Positions 1 through 10,473 of a DNA stretch of 64,000 nt are shown here, in pieces. The number at the start of each line of letters is the position of its first letter. Position 1 is the stretch's first letter. A program made the translations under genes and the position numbers. Source of the stretch: Gautieria morchelliformis (taxonomy: Eukaryota > Basidiomycota > Agaricomycetes > Gomphales > Gomphaceae); the NCBI GenBank assembly GCA_015179125.1, contig WHVA01000106.1, positions 186,001 through 250,000 on the forward strand, written 5' to 3'. Below the pieces are notes generated by a model, which was given only the letters and a program-made list of their open reading frames with translations, ran no database searches and was not told where the DNA came from.

Positions 1-362
1 CCCGTAAATCATGTGGGATCAACCCAGCAGATGAAGAGTCCACGCAGGGTAACATGTATGCAGTTGTGAAGGCATGTTTTCTTACATAGGTGCCTTTATC
101 CTCTTTCCTCCCCACCATTTCATGTTCGCACTCCTCTTTCATTATATTGAATATCTGTTTCATCTATTTTGTATCCTGACTGCGCACCCCTATCCAACCC
201 TGACTCAAGACAGCTTCTTTCCTATTCACTAGCATCATATGAGCATTCGGTATAAGTAGTTTACATTCACATGTATATTCCCCAGTTCAATTATCATATG
301 TCTATCTTGTGCAAAACTTGACCTCACTGTGACCATCATGTTGAGCCCTCTCCTGTAGATTC

Positions 363-842
363 TGTAAGGGCAACCCTGGCTAGTCGTGGAGATCACACTA
401 CCACACAACTGACAAGGGGAAATCCAAAGTATGTATAAATGAACAGAGCATACAAGAGAGGGGGTTCTCACCTGACAAGGGGAAATCCAAAGAGAAAAGT
501 CTAAGGACCCCCAATGTCAGCGAGCCCGTATTATACTACGCTGCGCAGCCAGGGACAACACTTGGCACCCGCCATCAACCCTGCATCCCCCTGACCCTTG
601 ATCGACCCTTGATGCCACCTATTATGCGAGTCGCTTGATTTCCGACACTGTTCCGGGGCGGAAGTCGGAAATTGGAGTGGAACTGGCAAGGCGAACGGAA
701 CTGGTGGAAGTTCTCCCAGAAGCGGAATCGTTCCCGAAAGCGGATGCGGAGATGGAATCGGAACCGGAAGCGGAGTCGGAAATGGAGTCGGAACTGGGTG
801 TGGTGTCGGAACTGGAAATGGAAAACAGGGTGTCCCCTGACA
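363..842 (-). repeat. 3' LTR of gypsy element 1
   Basis: 480 bp, TGT...ACA termini, direct copy of 6110-6589. It holds an internal direct repeat: a 21-bp stretch starting ctgacaagggg occurs at about 413-433 and 473-492. The half towards 842 is GA-rich with many GGAA-type words (tcggaa, cggaa), which in shadow frames give spurious glutamate-rich ORFs. Confidence 0.95.
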
Positions 843-853
843 TCACCCCCCTC
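843..853 (-). other. Polypurine tract of gypsy element 1
   Basis: On the minus strand GAGGGGGGTGA directly abuts the 3' LTR start (TGTCAGGGG). It overlaps the last codons and stop of pol, so coding end and plus-strand primer share the same bases. Confidence 0.75.
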
Positions 854-3800
854 TAGCGTGCTGCGTCCTCGAAGCACGGGACACAAGGGATTGAAATGCC
901 AGCGAGCGGATTCGGCGAGGGGCACCTGGATGTGTCCTATAGAACTCCTGGAGTTTGTCAGGAGCGGAAACATCTTGCTCCGGGACCCAAGAATTCTCCT
1001 CGTACCCATACCCTTCCCATTTCACGAGGAATTGGAGTCGTCCTCGCACAAACCGGCTGTCCAGGATCCGTTCCACCACGTAGTGCTCTTCCCCATCTAC
1101 AATTTCTGGCGGAGGTGGCGGATGAGCCTTCCGATGTGGAATTGGGTCCTCAAGCATAGGGAGTAACTTCACCACATTGAAGACGGGGTGGAGGCGGGAC
1201 ATGGACATCGGAAGTCGGAGGCGGTATGCATTCCGTCCAACCCTCCGCGTCACTGTGAAGGGCCCAAGGTAGCGGTGGGCAAGCTTCTGCGAAGGGCGTG
1301 TGGTGCGGATGTCACTTGCATCTAGGTACACCTTGTCTCCAACTTGGTACTCTGGGGCAGGAACCCGGCGTCGGTTGTAGTACCTTGCCATGTCATCCTT
1401 GGCCTTCGCAAGGGCCGACTTGGCTTCCGAAAGGGTGGAGTCCATGCGGTCTCGGAACTCATTGACCGTCTCGAGTCGGGACTCAGCCTGGCGTGGTTCG
1501 AAGCCCATCCGCGGGTGTCGTCCGGAGTCAAGCATGAAGGGAGTCTGTTGTGTGGCGGAATGGACATGGTTGTTGTATTGGAATTCCGCCAGCGGAAGTA
1601 ACTCATCCCAGTCATCCTGCCTCTCATTGACAAAGAGGCGGAGATATTGCTCTAACTCCTGATTGACCCGTTCCGTCTGTCCGTCACCCTGCGGATGGTA
1701 CGCTGTGGTGGTAGCCAGCTTTATGCCGAGCAGGCGGTAGAGCTCCCGAGTCAGTTCCGCGACAAACTGCGGACCTCGGTCGGAAACAACTTGCTTCGGG
1801 AGCCCATGCAACTTCCAGACATGTGCAAGGAACAGGCGGGCCGCTCCGAGGGCTGTGATCGTCGTGTGCATCGGAATGAAGTGGGACACCTTGCTCACCG
1901 AATCCACGACGTTCATGATCGCGTCGTAGCCATGAGACTCTGGGAGTTCAACGATGAAGTCGACACTGATGGTGTCCCAGCGGGATTCGGGAATCGGGAG
2001 CGGAACAAGTTCTCTGACGGGCGGATGTCGTTGCGCTTTGGTTTGGAGACAAAGGTCACATGTCTTCACGTACTGTCCAATGTAGTGGGACATCTGAGGC
2101 CACCAGTAATTCCGAGCCACAACTCCAGCGTCTTCCACCTGCCAGCATGCCCAGCGACCCATGTGTCACGGTGCTGGGACACAATGCAGCGGCGGAGGTC
2201 CTCCCCACCTGTAATATAGACCTTGCCTCTGAAGTGGAGCAGTCCATCACGTTCCGACCATTCCGCTGCCCGTACAGACCGTGAGTGCCCTTTCCGAAGT
2301 TCCTCCACCGCCTTCACCACCAACTCCTCCTTCTCTCCATTCTGGTACTGCCTCCGGATGTCCCGGAGCATTTCCGCTTCCGCCCCAACTGCAGTCACTC
2401 CCTCTAGGGCGCGGATTGCAAAGAGACTTAGGTGGAGTAGTGTCATATCCGCATTGTCTCCACTTCCGCTTCCATGATCCGCACGGCGGGATAGGGCATC
2501 GGGCTTGCCCATGGTGCGGCCGGGGCAGTGGTGGAGCATGAAGTCGAACTGGGACAGGTGTAGGGACCACCGTGCTTGTTGTCAGTTCAACTTCTTAGAT
2601 GTGCGGAAATACTCGAGGTTCTTGTGGTCTGCCCAGATCTCAAACGGGCATACAGCACCCTCGAGGAAGTGTTGCCACTCCTCCAGCGCTCGGATGATTG
2701 CCAGCATCTCCTTGTCATGGATCTCATAGTTCCGCTCGACCGGACTAAGGCTCTTAGAGAAGAAGGCAATCGGATGCCACCCCCCACCATCTTCCGATGA
2801 CTGCTGTGACAAGACCGCTCCGGTAGCTGCGTCGGAAGAATCCGCCTCGACTCGATAGGGGCGAGAGTCGTCGGGAAAGATCAGGACCGGAGCGGAAGTG
2901 ATCAGCTCCTTGAGTTTGTCAAAGGAAGTCTGTTCCGGCTCTCCCCACCGCCATCCAACCTCCTTCTTGGTGAGGTCGAAGAGGGCACGGGCGTGGCAGG
3001 AGAAGTCCTTGATGAACCGCCGGTAGAAATTGACAAACCCAATGAAGGACTGGACCTCCTTCTTGTTTCGCGGCACGGGCCAATCCGATACACCGGAAAC
3101 TTTGACTGGGTCCATTTCCACCTTCCCTTCCGACACAATCACCCCAAGATACTCTATCCGCGTCCGCTCAAATTCGCACTTTTCCGGCTTGAGACACAGG
3201 TTGTACTCCCGGAGCCGTTCCAGCACTCTCCACACGACTTCCCGATGTTCGGACATTGTTTTCGTGAAAATGAGGATGTCATCGAGGTAGACGCAGACAA
3301 CCCCTTCTGCTATCATGTCACGGAAAATGTCATTCATCATCGTCTGGAATGTGGCGGGACTGTTGGTGAGGCCAAAGAACATGACCTGTGGCTCAAAGAG
3401 TCCTCGATTGGTGCGGAATGCGGCCTTCCACTCGTCTCCCTCTCGGATCCGGACATTGTTGAAGCCCCAGCGGACATCCAGCTTAGTGAAGTACCTCGCC
3501 CCGCGGAGTTGTGTGATCAGTTCGGAAATGAGTGGAATGGGGTACCGGTTCTTGATCGTGATCGCATTCAAGGCCCGGTAGTCCTGCACAAGTCTGAGCG
3601 AGCCATCCTTCTTCTTGATGAAGAACACCGGAGATGCCATGGGTGACTTGGAGGGGCGGATCCTCCCTGTACGGAGGTTTTCCGCAAGGAATGCATCGAG
3701 CTCTACCTGCTCCTTGGGCGACAGCGGGTAGACCTTGCAGTTGGTGGGCTTTGACCCAGGCTCCAACTCGATGGCGTGGTCCCACAGCTTCCGTGGAGGC

Positions 3801-4750
3801 AGGGTATCAAACGACTCCTTGGAAAAGACGTCCTCAAACTCCCGCAGGTACTCCGGAATTTCCGCCTCCACTCTATCATACCTCTTAGAGGCTTCAGCAA
3901 GGCGTTGCGAAATATTTCCGGTGGCGCGGATGTGTTCCGCCTCCGGCGGAAGGTTTACGTACAGCAAGCGCTCCCCTTCCGTCAGAGTGTCTTCCAGGCC
4001 GAGTCGGATGGCGTCGGAATCGGAATTGGAAGGGGGATCCGGGTCAAATTCCGCTTCCGAGTCTTCTTCTGCAAGCAGTGGATGGGGGCCGGAACGACAT
4101 GTCTGTATGAGCCGTTCGGTCTTCCGCTGCTCCTGGCGCTCCTTCCGCACTTCCGACCGGCACATGTGACACTTGGCTGGACACCGACTCATCAGTACCT
4201 TCCGAGTCTGCCAATTGATCTCCGGGTTGTGCTCTTGAAGCCAGGTAAACCCGAGGATGATGTCTTGCTTCCCCAGGCTGGTGACAGCGAAGGAAGTGCG
4301 TTCCGAGTGTCCATCGTAGCGGAGAATTGTGTCCACTATCTCCGTGATGGACCCTGCCTCATTGGGGCTTCCATCCACATTGAACACCGGGATTGCACAT
4401 TGCAACTTCCGCGTGGTCAGTCGGTTCCGTTCCACATAGTCCCGGTCCATAAACTGACCAGTGGCCCCGCAATCGACAAGGGCCGGTCCGGATTTGACTT
4501 CCGCCGTATCGGTCGTCTGGATCTCTACCTTAATGACTAGTGACTTGGGGCCAGGGGTGGCAGCAACAACATAGCGCTTCGGAAGGCGTCTCTCCCAAGG
4601 GCGGATGCGGGATGGACGGGGTGTCAGATTTGGTTTTTGTGTGACTTTATCCGGTGGGTCTGTACGAAGTGAGGGGAGTGGGGGCTTCTCATTCTCTACT
4701 TCAAGACAGGCAAACCGGTTATGTACAGGCAGCAGGGGCACACATCTCAC
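843..4750 (-). pseudogene. pol: Pol polyprotein of gypsy element 1 (PR-RT-RH-IN-chromodomain), one stop and one frameshift
   Basis: The first open segment (2582-4750) carries a protease-like motif DCGATG (usual D-S/T-G has C here), RT with the catalytic box YLDD, and RNase H ending at TSKKLN. A TGA at 2582-2584 then interrupts the frame; the codon is expected to be an arginine (CGA). The same frame continues (2066-2539) into the integrase zinc domain, then a one-base indel near 2115 shifts the frame. The last segment (843 to about 2130) holds the end of the HHCC finger, the DDE triad (VDFIVELP, VSDRGPQF, TERVNQE), a GPF module and a classical chromodomain with LVKWEGY-type core. Gag ends at 4747, overlapping the pol start by 4 nt. 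One or two back mutations separate this from an intact polyprotein, so activity in trans is the most it could have. Confidence 0.92.
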
Positions 4751-5922
4751 CCGCTGCGTGTCACAAAATCCGACGCATCTTCCGCTTCCGGTAGACCATG
4801 TTCCGCATTTTCGGAAAGTTCTTCCGCAGTGGGCACTCCGTTTATGTCTGCAAGTGCGAGGAACTCTGGAAGGATCTCGAGTTTCTCCTCTGTGGTCATA
4901 AGCCGGATATCAAAGGCTTGGGGGCACTCGCGAGCATAGTGGCCTGGTTGTCGGCAGCGGAAGCAGGTGATAGTTCCGTGGCCTTTTCCGCGCATGCGGT
5001 CAACATCCATCGGGGCAGGGCCACTCTTCGAGGGAGGAGGGCTATGGTTCCTAATAGGAGCAGGCGGAGCAAGCATCGGAAATAATTTCCTTGTGGGAAT
5101 GAATGCGCTTCCGGGTTTTGGCACAGGTGGAGTAGGACGAGCGGAACTGCGTGTCGTGTTCCGACTCGTCTCCACGAAGGCCTCATTTGCGTCCCTGTTC
5201 CGAGAAACCTTCTGCGCGGCTTGGTACCACCCTTCCGGGTCATCAAAATCCGGAGCTCCATCCCCAAGCAGCGCAACTTGGTTCTGGAGCGTCGGATCAA
5301 GTCCTCGTCGGAATTTGATGACGATCGTCTTGTCGTCGTCATATTCCGCAAGGTCGATGAGCTCCTGGAAGCGATCGATGTAGTCATCGACCGGATCTTT
5401 GGCCTGGTACCAGCTCGTCCCCTCGAGCTTTGTAAGGGCTGTGAGCTGCTCATTTTTCGGGCAGAACTGGTCGGAAAATGTTTTCTCGAACGCGTCCCAG
5501 TCCCGGAAGTAGTTCCCCTTGCCCTTTGCTTCATGTCGGATCACCTTGTTTGCAAAACAGGCTGCGCGGTCCGATTTGAAAAAGGACAATGTCCAGTGAA
5601 TCCGAGCCTGGTCGTTCGGAAAGAGGTCTCCGACAATTGCGAAGTAGATGCTGCATGTGTTGAAGAATGCGCGTCCCTTCTCCCGATCTCCGTCAAAGTC
5701 CGCCGGAGTTGCGGGTTTGACCTTTGCTAACTTCGCGGACATCCTCTTTTCCGCTAGTTCCGCTTTTCCGAAATCCGGATCATCCAGCATTTCATTTCCA
5801 CCACCTTGTGGAATATCTAACTTAGCCAAAATCGCTTGTAAGGCTGTTTCAATCGCGTCGGTCTTCATCCGGTTCCGCGTCAATTCCTCCTCCATATTCC
5901 GCAGACGATCGTCCGGATCCAT
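4747..5922 (-). CDS. gag: Gag of gypsy element 1
   Basis: The structural capsid protein of the retrotransposon, about 391 aa from the ATG at 5922 (MDPDDRLRNMEEEL). The open frame extends upstream to the LTR but only with a non-ATG start, so I chose this ATG. A retrotransposon gag-type domain covers roughly residues 60-230 (ADFDGDREKGRAFFNTC near its start; DPVDDYIDRFQELID later). A CCHC zinc knuckle near residue 330 reads CFRCRQPGHYAREC and would bind the element RNA. No stop or frameshift is seen, in contrast to the downstream pol. The stop overlaps the pol frame by 4 nt, so pol could be expressed by frameshifting or reinitiation. Confidence 0.9.
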   Translation of the reverse strand: MDPDDRLRNMEEELTRNRMKTDAIETALQAILAKLDIPQGGGNEMLDDPDFGKAELAEKRMSAKLAKVKPATPADFDGDREKGRAFFNTCSIYFAIVGDLFPNDQARIHWTLSFFKSDRAACFANKVIRHEAKGKGNYFRDWDAFEKTFSDQFCPKNEQLTALTKLEGTSWYQAKDPVDDYIDRFQELIDLAEYDDDKTIVIKFRRGLDPTLQNQVALLGDGAPDFDDPEGWYQAAQKVSRNRDANEAFVETSRNTTRSSARPTPPVPKPGSAFIPTRKLFPMLAPPAPIRNHSPPPSKSGPAPMDVDRMRGKGHGTITCFRCRQPGHYARECPQAFDIRLMTTEEKLEILPEFLALADINGVPTAEELSENAEHGLPEAEDASDFVTRSG

Positions 5923-6097
5923 GTTGGAAGGAGAAATATGTGACGGGATTTCTGGGGTTGGGAGCTCGACGTAAGAAGAGGGGCTGTCGTACACTGTATG
6001 TGCGGAAGAGGTTGCGATCTCCGAGTCGCTGTCTCCGATTCCGAACGCACCTATGGCGAATGCAACGTGCAGTACGACCGCCGGTCCTCTAGGGGAG

Positions 6098-6107
6098 AGA
6101 CTTTTCT
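6098..6107 (-). other. Self-priming-type primer-binding site of gypsy element 1
   Basis: On the minus strand AGAAAAGTCT lies 2 nt downstream of the 5' LTR end. It is the exact reverse complement of AGACTTTTCT inside the LTR (plus-strand 6240-6249), which starts 27 nt downstream of a TATA-like box. This is the arrangement known from Tf1, where the mRNA 5' end folds back as its own primer. No tRNA-type TGG motif is seen here. Confidence 0.7.
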
Positions 6108-6109
6108 GC

Positions 6110-6589
6110 TGTATCGGCAACCCTGGCTAGTCGTGGAGATCACACTACCACACAACTGACAAGGGGAAATCCAAAGTATGTATAAATGAACAGAGCATAC
6201 AAGAGAGGGGGTTCTCACCTGACAAGGGGAAATCCAAAGAGAAAAGTCTAAGGACCCCCAATGTCAGCGAGCCCGTATTATACTACGCTGCGCAGCCAGG
6301 GACAACACTTGGCACCCGCCATCAACCCTGCATCCCCCTGACCCTTGATCGACCCTTGATGCCACCTATTATGCGAGTCGCTTGATTTCCGACACTGTTC
6401 CGGGGCGGAAGTCGGAAATTGGAGTGGAACTGGCAAGGCGAACGGAACTGGTGGAAGTTCTCCCAGAAGCGGAATCGTTCCCGAAAGCGGATGCGGAGAT
6501 GGAATCGGAACCGGAAGCGGAGTCGGAAATGGAGTCGGAACTGGGTGTGGTGTCGGAACTGGAAATGGAAAACAGGGTGTCCCCTGACA
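6110..6589 (-). repeat. 5' LTR of gypsy element 1
   Basis: 480 bp, carries promoter and predicted RNA start. Followed on the outside by the TSD GATTC (6590-6594). Confidence 0.95.
6276..6282 (-). promoter_or_regulatory. TATA-like box of the 5' LTR
   Basis: Minus-strand TATAATA, 27-33 nt upstream of the A at 6249 that would be the mRNA 5' end if self-priming is used. The identical box lies at 529-535 in the 3' LTR. Spacing is right for an RNA polymerase II core promoter; no experimental support. Confidence 0.55.
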
Positions 6590-6957
6590 GATTCCTATCT
6601 TCAACCAGGGGAGGACTTAAGCACCACTGGTGAGTTTTCGTACACCTTCATTACCTTAGCCTTCGTACTATTATCGGTGCTGTTGGCAAAGGGCTCCGAA
6701 GGAGTGCCTTTGCCAGCAAAAGGATTGTTGCTGCTTAACAACCTTTCTGTGACACCTTGCACGTTACATCATCAAGTTTTGTGGGCTACTTTGCTATGAC
6801 TGTAGATAGGGCGAGCCCCGTTCAGGCAGCCCTCTTACCTTCTGAACATTTATTGGTTCACGTTATTCGCCGAATGGCCCACTTCTTCGCACATGCTATT
6901 TGGGCATTCGCTGTGTTCACTAATACACGATATTAATGCCTAAAACCAATCTTGACA

Positions 6958-7264
6958 CATTAGAAGAGCTTAACGTCCCTCCAGTTATCTGGCACTTGGT
7001 CACCAGTTGTGTTGGCCACCAAATTGGATTTGAATGGGGCCTTTGGAAGCATTTGCTCTGGCAGTGTGACATTAAAGAAGCTGATGTCCACTGGTTAATC
7101 CCCATTATGGTTTGGGAGATGGCATTGGACACTGCATAGTGGTGGGTCATAGTAGCTGTAGCCTATAGGTTACTGCTTTCTCAGGCATTAGACACATCTG
7201 AAAGTCCTCCAATAAAATAGATTCACTACTTATTATTATATTAAATATTGTATTATGCAGTCAT
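6958..7264. other. No gene recognised
   Basis: Sequence between the family-A LTR end and the pseudogene below. A 67-codon plus-strand frame (about 6936-7139) encodes a Trp-rich stretch I do not recognise; it could be an upstream remnant of the same decayed gene. From about 7200 the DNA is AT-rich. Confidence 0.4.
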
Positions 7265-8075
7265 ATGTATATTATTGACAAAGGTTGGTGTTGTGACATA
7301 ATGCGTTTGAGCACTTTCCTTATGCTTCCCAAACCACGTCAGACTACCCTTGAGAAAGAGCATCGACGTGCCAAGTGGTTAGCACTTGGTAAAGATGTGA
7401 GGACGGCACAAGATCACTATGCATATATGGCCAAGAAAATTGCAATCAACCATGGTCGTTCACTCAAATGGGCATGAACACAACTCTACCTCGGTTCTCA
7501 CAAACTTGCAAAGATGAGGAATGCAAATCCTTGGAATGGGTTTGTTAGACAGGCGCTACAAGAAGCAAATGCAGGTGTGTATCACACATTTATTGGACTG
7601 AGGACAAAACTAAGCCTTATCCACAGACCACACTGAAGGGGATAAATTGAAGCTAACAGAATTTGTCAAAAATCACCACAAAGAGCTTTATGAGGAGTAT
7701 GGCAAACTCATAAAGGAGGAATTACAGGTTTTCCGAGATGAAGTGGATGACTTACGACTTGAGAAGAAGACAGCGCTGCATGCAAATGCCAAGGGTATTC
7801 AAAAAGACATTGATAATATGTTCAATCTCTTCAAGCAGGAGGTGAATACACATTTATTATTTTAGTTGGCAGCATTGACATCCCCATATTAGTTTCATGC
7901 ACTTGAGCAGCACACAGGCTGCAGCGGATTTTACATTGCCATATGTGGAGATGTCGAGCACTACAATGAACCAAAAATCTACATGGGCTCAGAGACAGAG
8001 AGCTTTTTTAAAGACGTACTCAACATGAACCTAGCAAATTCGCAATGCAGTACGAAGCATATGTGGTAGGAGGAA
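7265..8075 (+). pseudogene. Relic of an Agaricomycete multicopy gene of unknown function (N-terminal and middle part)
   Basis: Three conserved-looking blocks lie in order on the plus strand but in different frames. The first is a basic block ending INHGRSLKWA, then AKMRNANPWNGFVRQALQE across a stop. The second is acidic and helical (LKLTEFVKNHHKELYEEYGK... to about 7865). The third, at 7910-8075, contains GFYIAICGDVEHYNEP and FFKDVLN. I recall this block order from a repeated protein family in mushroom genomes with no known function; that is memory, not a search. Stops and frame changes show it is dead. The C-terminal part of the same family appears at 19031-19357. Confidence 0.5.
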
Positions 8076-8404
8076 CTGCGAGTATGTGTCCCTCCTTGTA
8101 ATGAACTAACTTTTAGCCTATGGAGGTTGTTCAGAAACTATAAGAAGTATCAAACTCTAATATCTCCTTAAGATCGTTTAAATATTTGGAGTCTATTCTA
8201 AACATAATTTGGATTTTAAAACTTATTTGTACATCCTGAAACAAAGCATCTTTTAAGAGCTGAATAGATTATGAAACACTGTGGTGAGTTAGAACTTTAA
8301 GAATTTTAAAAGGTATACTCCCTTAGATAGTACATTTCATATATGTTATGAATAGGAAAATCGAGCTATACATTCATATTCATCACTAACAAACTCCTAA
8401 CGAC
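8076..8404. other. No gene recognised, AT-rich
   Basis: AT-rich DNA with no open frame of note. The last five bases (8400-8404, ACGAC) are the target-site duplication of the LTR that follows. Confidence 0.5.
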
Positions 8405-9678
8405 TGTCATGATGCGTTTATTTCCCATACTCAGAAGCTCAATTTTCCTATTTTCTCACCCCACCTTCGTGTTCGTTCCGATCACCATTGTTATGTTTGG
8501 CAACCAACTCTCGCTGTTCGCGCCAACTACCATAGCCGCGCCGTCAAACGCACGATCGACGTCCTGGGACTGACTCGGCAGTCATCACTGGGCCTACCAC
8601 CTCCTCTGCTCGACCCTCTTCCGATGGTGTTCTAATAGTTGGGTTGTCATGACCTGTGCATTTCCTGCACCTTGGTATCCCCATTTTCCCTTTCGCTACT
8701 CCCCCTCAGTGTTCGCTCGGCTTCGCCTGCCACCTTGACCTCTCCTCCCCTATGTCACCTCTGTTCGCTCTTCCTTGCATTTCGCCGAACGGCTATTCGC
8801 TGCTCGCATCATTCGCCAGCAGGCACACCATCAAAAACGATCGACACCATTCACCCGGCATGATGGTTCATCATTAACCCCATCGTCTTCTTAAATCCAA
8901 CCCCATTGGGCGTTCGTATGGTCAAAGTATGTTCGCAGGACATCCCCTCCATAGGCCATGCGGAATCAACCCAGTAGACCAAGAGTCCGTGCAGGGTAGC
9001 ATGTATGCGGGTCCCAAGACATGGTTTTGTCCATAAGTGCCTTCACCACCTTTACTCTCCGTCGTTTCATGTTCTCCCTCTTCTCACATTCTATTGTATG
9101 TTTATTTCATCTATGTTGTATCATGGCTGCGCACCCCTATCCAACCCTGACTTGTGACGGCCTCTTTCCTATTCGCTGATACCTTGCGAGCATTCAATAT
9201 AAGTAGTTCACATTTGCATGTATATTCCCCAGTTCAATTATCATACGTCGTCCATCTTGTGCAAACTTGACCTTGCTGTGATAATCATCTTGAGCCTCCC
9301 CTTGAAGATTTCCATCTTCAACCAGCGAAGGACTTAGGCATCACTGGTGAGTTCTCATACTTCATCTTCGTTACCTTAGCCTTTGAACTACTTTCTGTGC
9401 TGTTGGCGAAGGGCTCTGAAGGAGCACCTTCGCCAGCGAAGGGACCGTCGAAACTTAGACAGCCCTTCTGCGATATCTTGCACGTTACGTCGTCAAGTGC
9501 CGCGAGCTATTTCGCTACGACTGTAGATAGGGTGAGCCCCGTTCGGGCAACCCTCTTGTTTCATGAACATTCATCGGTTCACTTATTCGCCGAACAGCAT
9601 ACTTATTCACACAAGTTATTCGGGCATTCGCTGTGTTCACTAATACACGATATTAATGCCTAAAAACCAATCTTGACA
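8405..9678 (+). mobile_element. Solo family-A LTR, copy 2 (long form), perfect TSD
   Basis: 1274 bp, from TGTCATGATG to TCTTGACA, flanked by ACGAC at 8400-8404 and 9679-9683. This is the best-defined copy in the window. The start-type word recurs at 8645 (TGTCATGACC), where the short form of the LTR (copies 4 and 6) begins, so the long form carries about 240 extra bp at its 5' side. A TATA-like ATATAAGTAG lies near 9200. There is no internal coding region, so it is a recombination product of a longer element or a non-autonomous unit. Confidence 0.93.
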
Positions 9679-9683
9679 ACGAC

Positions 9684-10473
9684 CTTCTGACTCCATATCT
9701 ACACCCATATGCAATCCCGGCGCACTCTAGGGCATGCATGCACGCTGTCACTCGCGCATGCCTCTAACCAGGGGCTTTCGGGGTTGACTGAGGCACAGAT
9801 CCGATGGAGCGCGGAAGGCGCTCCATCATTTCTGATGCATACATTAAATTCCATATGATAGGCACAGCTCCGGCGCCAGTGCATGCATCAAGCACCGGCG
9901 GCACTTGATCGCTCCACAACCCCTTTCCACTTCTATCCTAGTATAGCTTCGTCCCAAGTAGTTAAATAGCTAGCTACTGTACAATAACAATCCAGGCAGT
10001 AAATCTCCATGTTTGTGCTCTTGTTCTAGCCCATGAGGCTTATGACTGGATAGGTGGCATATCAGTCGGTGTTTAGTGTCGCTGTCACTGTGCGTGGTGT
10101 TCGCACATACAGCCGTAGTTGTTCTCTCATCTCTATTCTCTCTTTATGTTTCTCCACGAACCTCACGAACCGCTCATACGCACCCCGCCGACCAGACTTT
10201 CTACAATATATGTGTATGCTATTGACACATTTAATACATATGTGTTACCTTGGAATACATGAGTTAACTGGAAGATATTTCTATTTGATTCAACATACTA
10301 AGAATACCTGGGCAGGTTTGCTTAATTAGGAAGGCTGTAGGATGGAAATCTCCAATGGTATCTTACATATTTTACATGGAAAGAACTGCAGTTTAGTTTT
10401 TAAAAAATGGAGTACCAACAAAAGTATTAACAGATATCTATAAACAGAAGGAAATCATATACAATGGATTCTA
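9684..10473. other. No gene recognised; one perfect hairpin
   Basis: No convincing coding sequence; the longest open frame (10054-10329, plus) has no recognisable features. A perfect 10-bp stem with a 5-nt loop (GATGGAGCGC / GCGCTCCATC) lies at 9803-9827. Confidence 0.4.

Larger units (their letters stand above)
363..6589 (-). mobile_element. Ty3/gypsy chromovirus (element 1), Tf1/MarY1-like, nearly intact
   Basis: A complete 6.2 kb LTR retrotransposon read on the minus strand: 5' LTR 6110-6589, self-priming-type primer site, gag, pol (protease, RT, RNase H, integrase, chromodomain), polypurine tract, 3' LTR 363-842. The TSD GATTC is perfect at 358-362 and 6590-6594. The two 480-bp LTRs differ, by eye, only at two bases near one end (TGTAAGGG versus TGTATCGG), so insertion was recent. 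The pol reading frame nevertheless has one stop and one frameshift, so this copy is probably not autonomous. It sits inside a family-A LTR and is therefore the younger of the two. The order RT-RNase H-integrase with a C-terminal chromodomain places it among chromoviruses. Confidence 0.95.
1..6957 (+). mobile_element. Family-A LTR, copy 1 (left end outside window), split by a gypsy element
   Basis: Positions 1-362 and 6595-6957 together match the 3' three quarters of the family-A LTR seen complete at 8405-9678. Shared landmarks are the ATATAAGTAG-type TATA region, the tract around the word ggacttaggcatcactggtg, and the terminal CTTGACA at 6951-6957. The LTR is interrupted by the gypsy element at 363-6589, flanked by GATTC at 358-362 and 6590-6594. 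The 5' end lies left of the window, so the TSD cannot be checked (right flank is CATTA). No internal region of this family is present anywhere in the window, so this is probably a solo LTR, but a full element extending left is possible. Confidence 0.8.

Noticed and set aside
622-1166. Several overlapping ORFs rich in Glu/Arg or Phe/Arg across the LTR of gypsy element 1 (repeated at 6382-6799).
   Set aside because: They appear on both strands and in multiple frames of a GA-rich LTR segment; the pol end and LTR explain the sequence.
8645-9678. Solo LTR starting at 8645 (TGTCATGACC).
   Set aside because: Flanks TGGGT/ACGAC do not match. Moving the start to 8405 gives a perfect ACGAC duplication.
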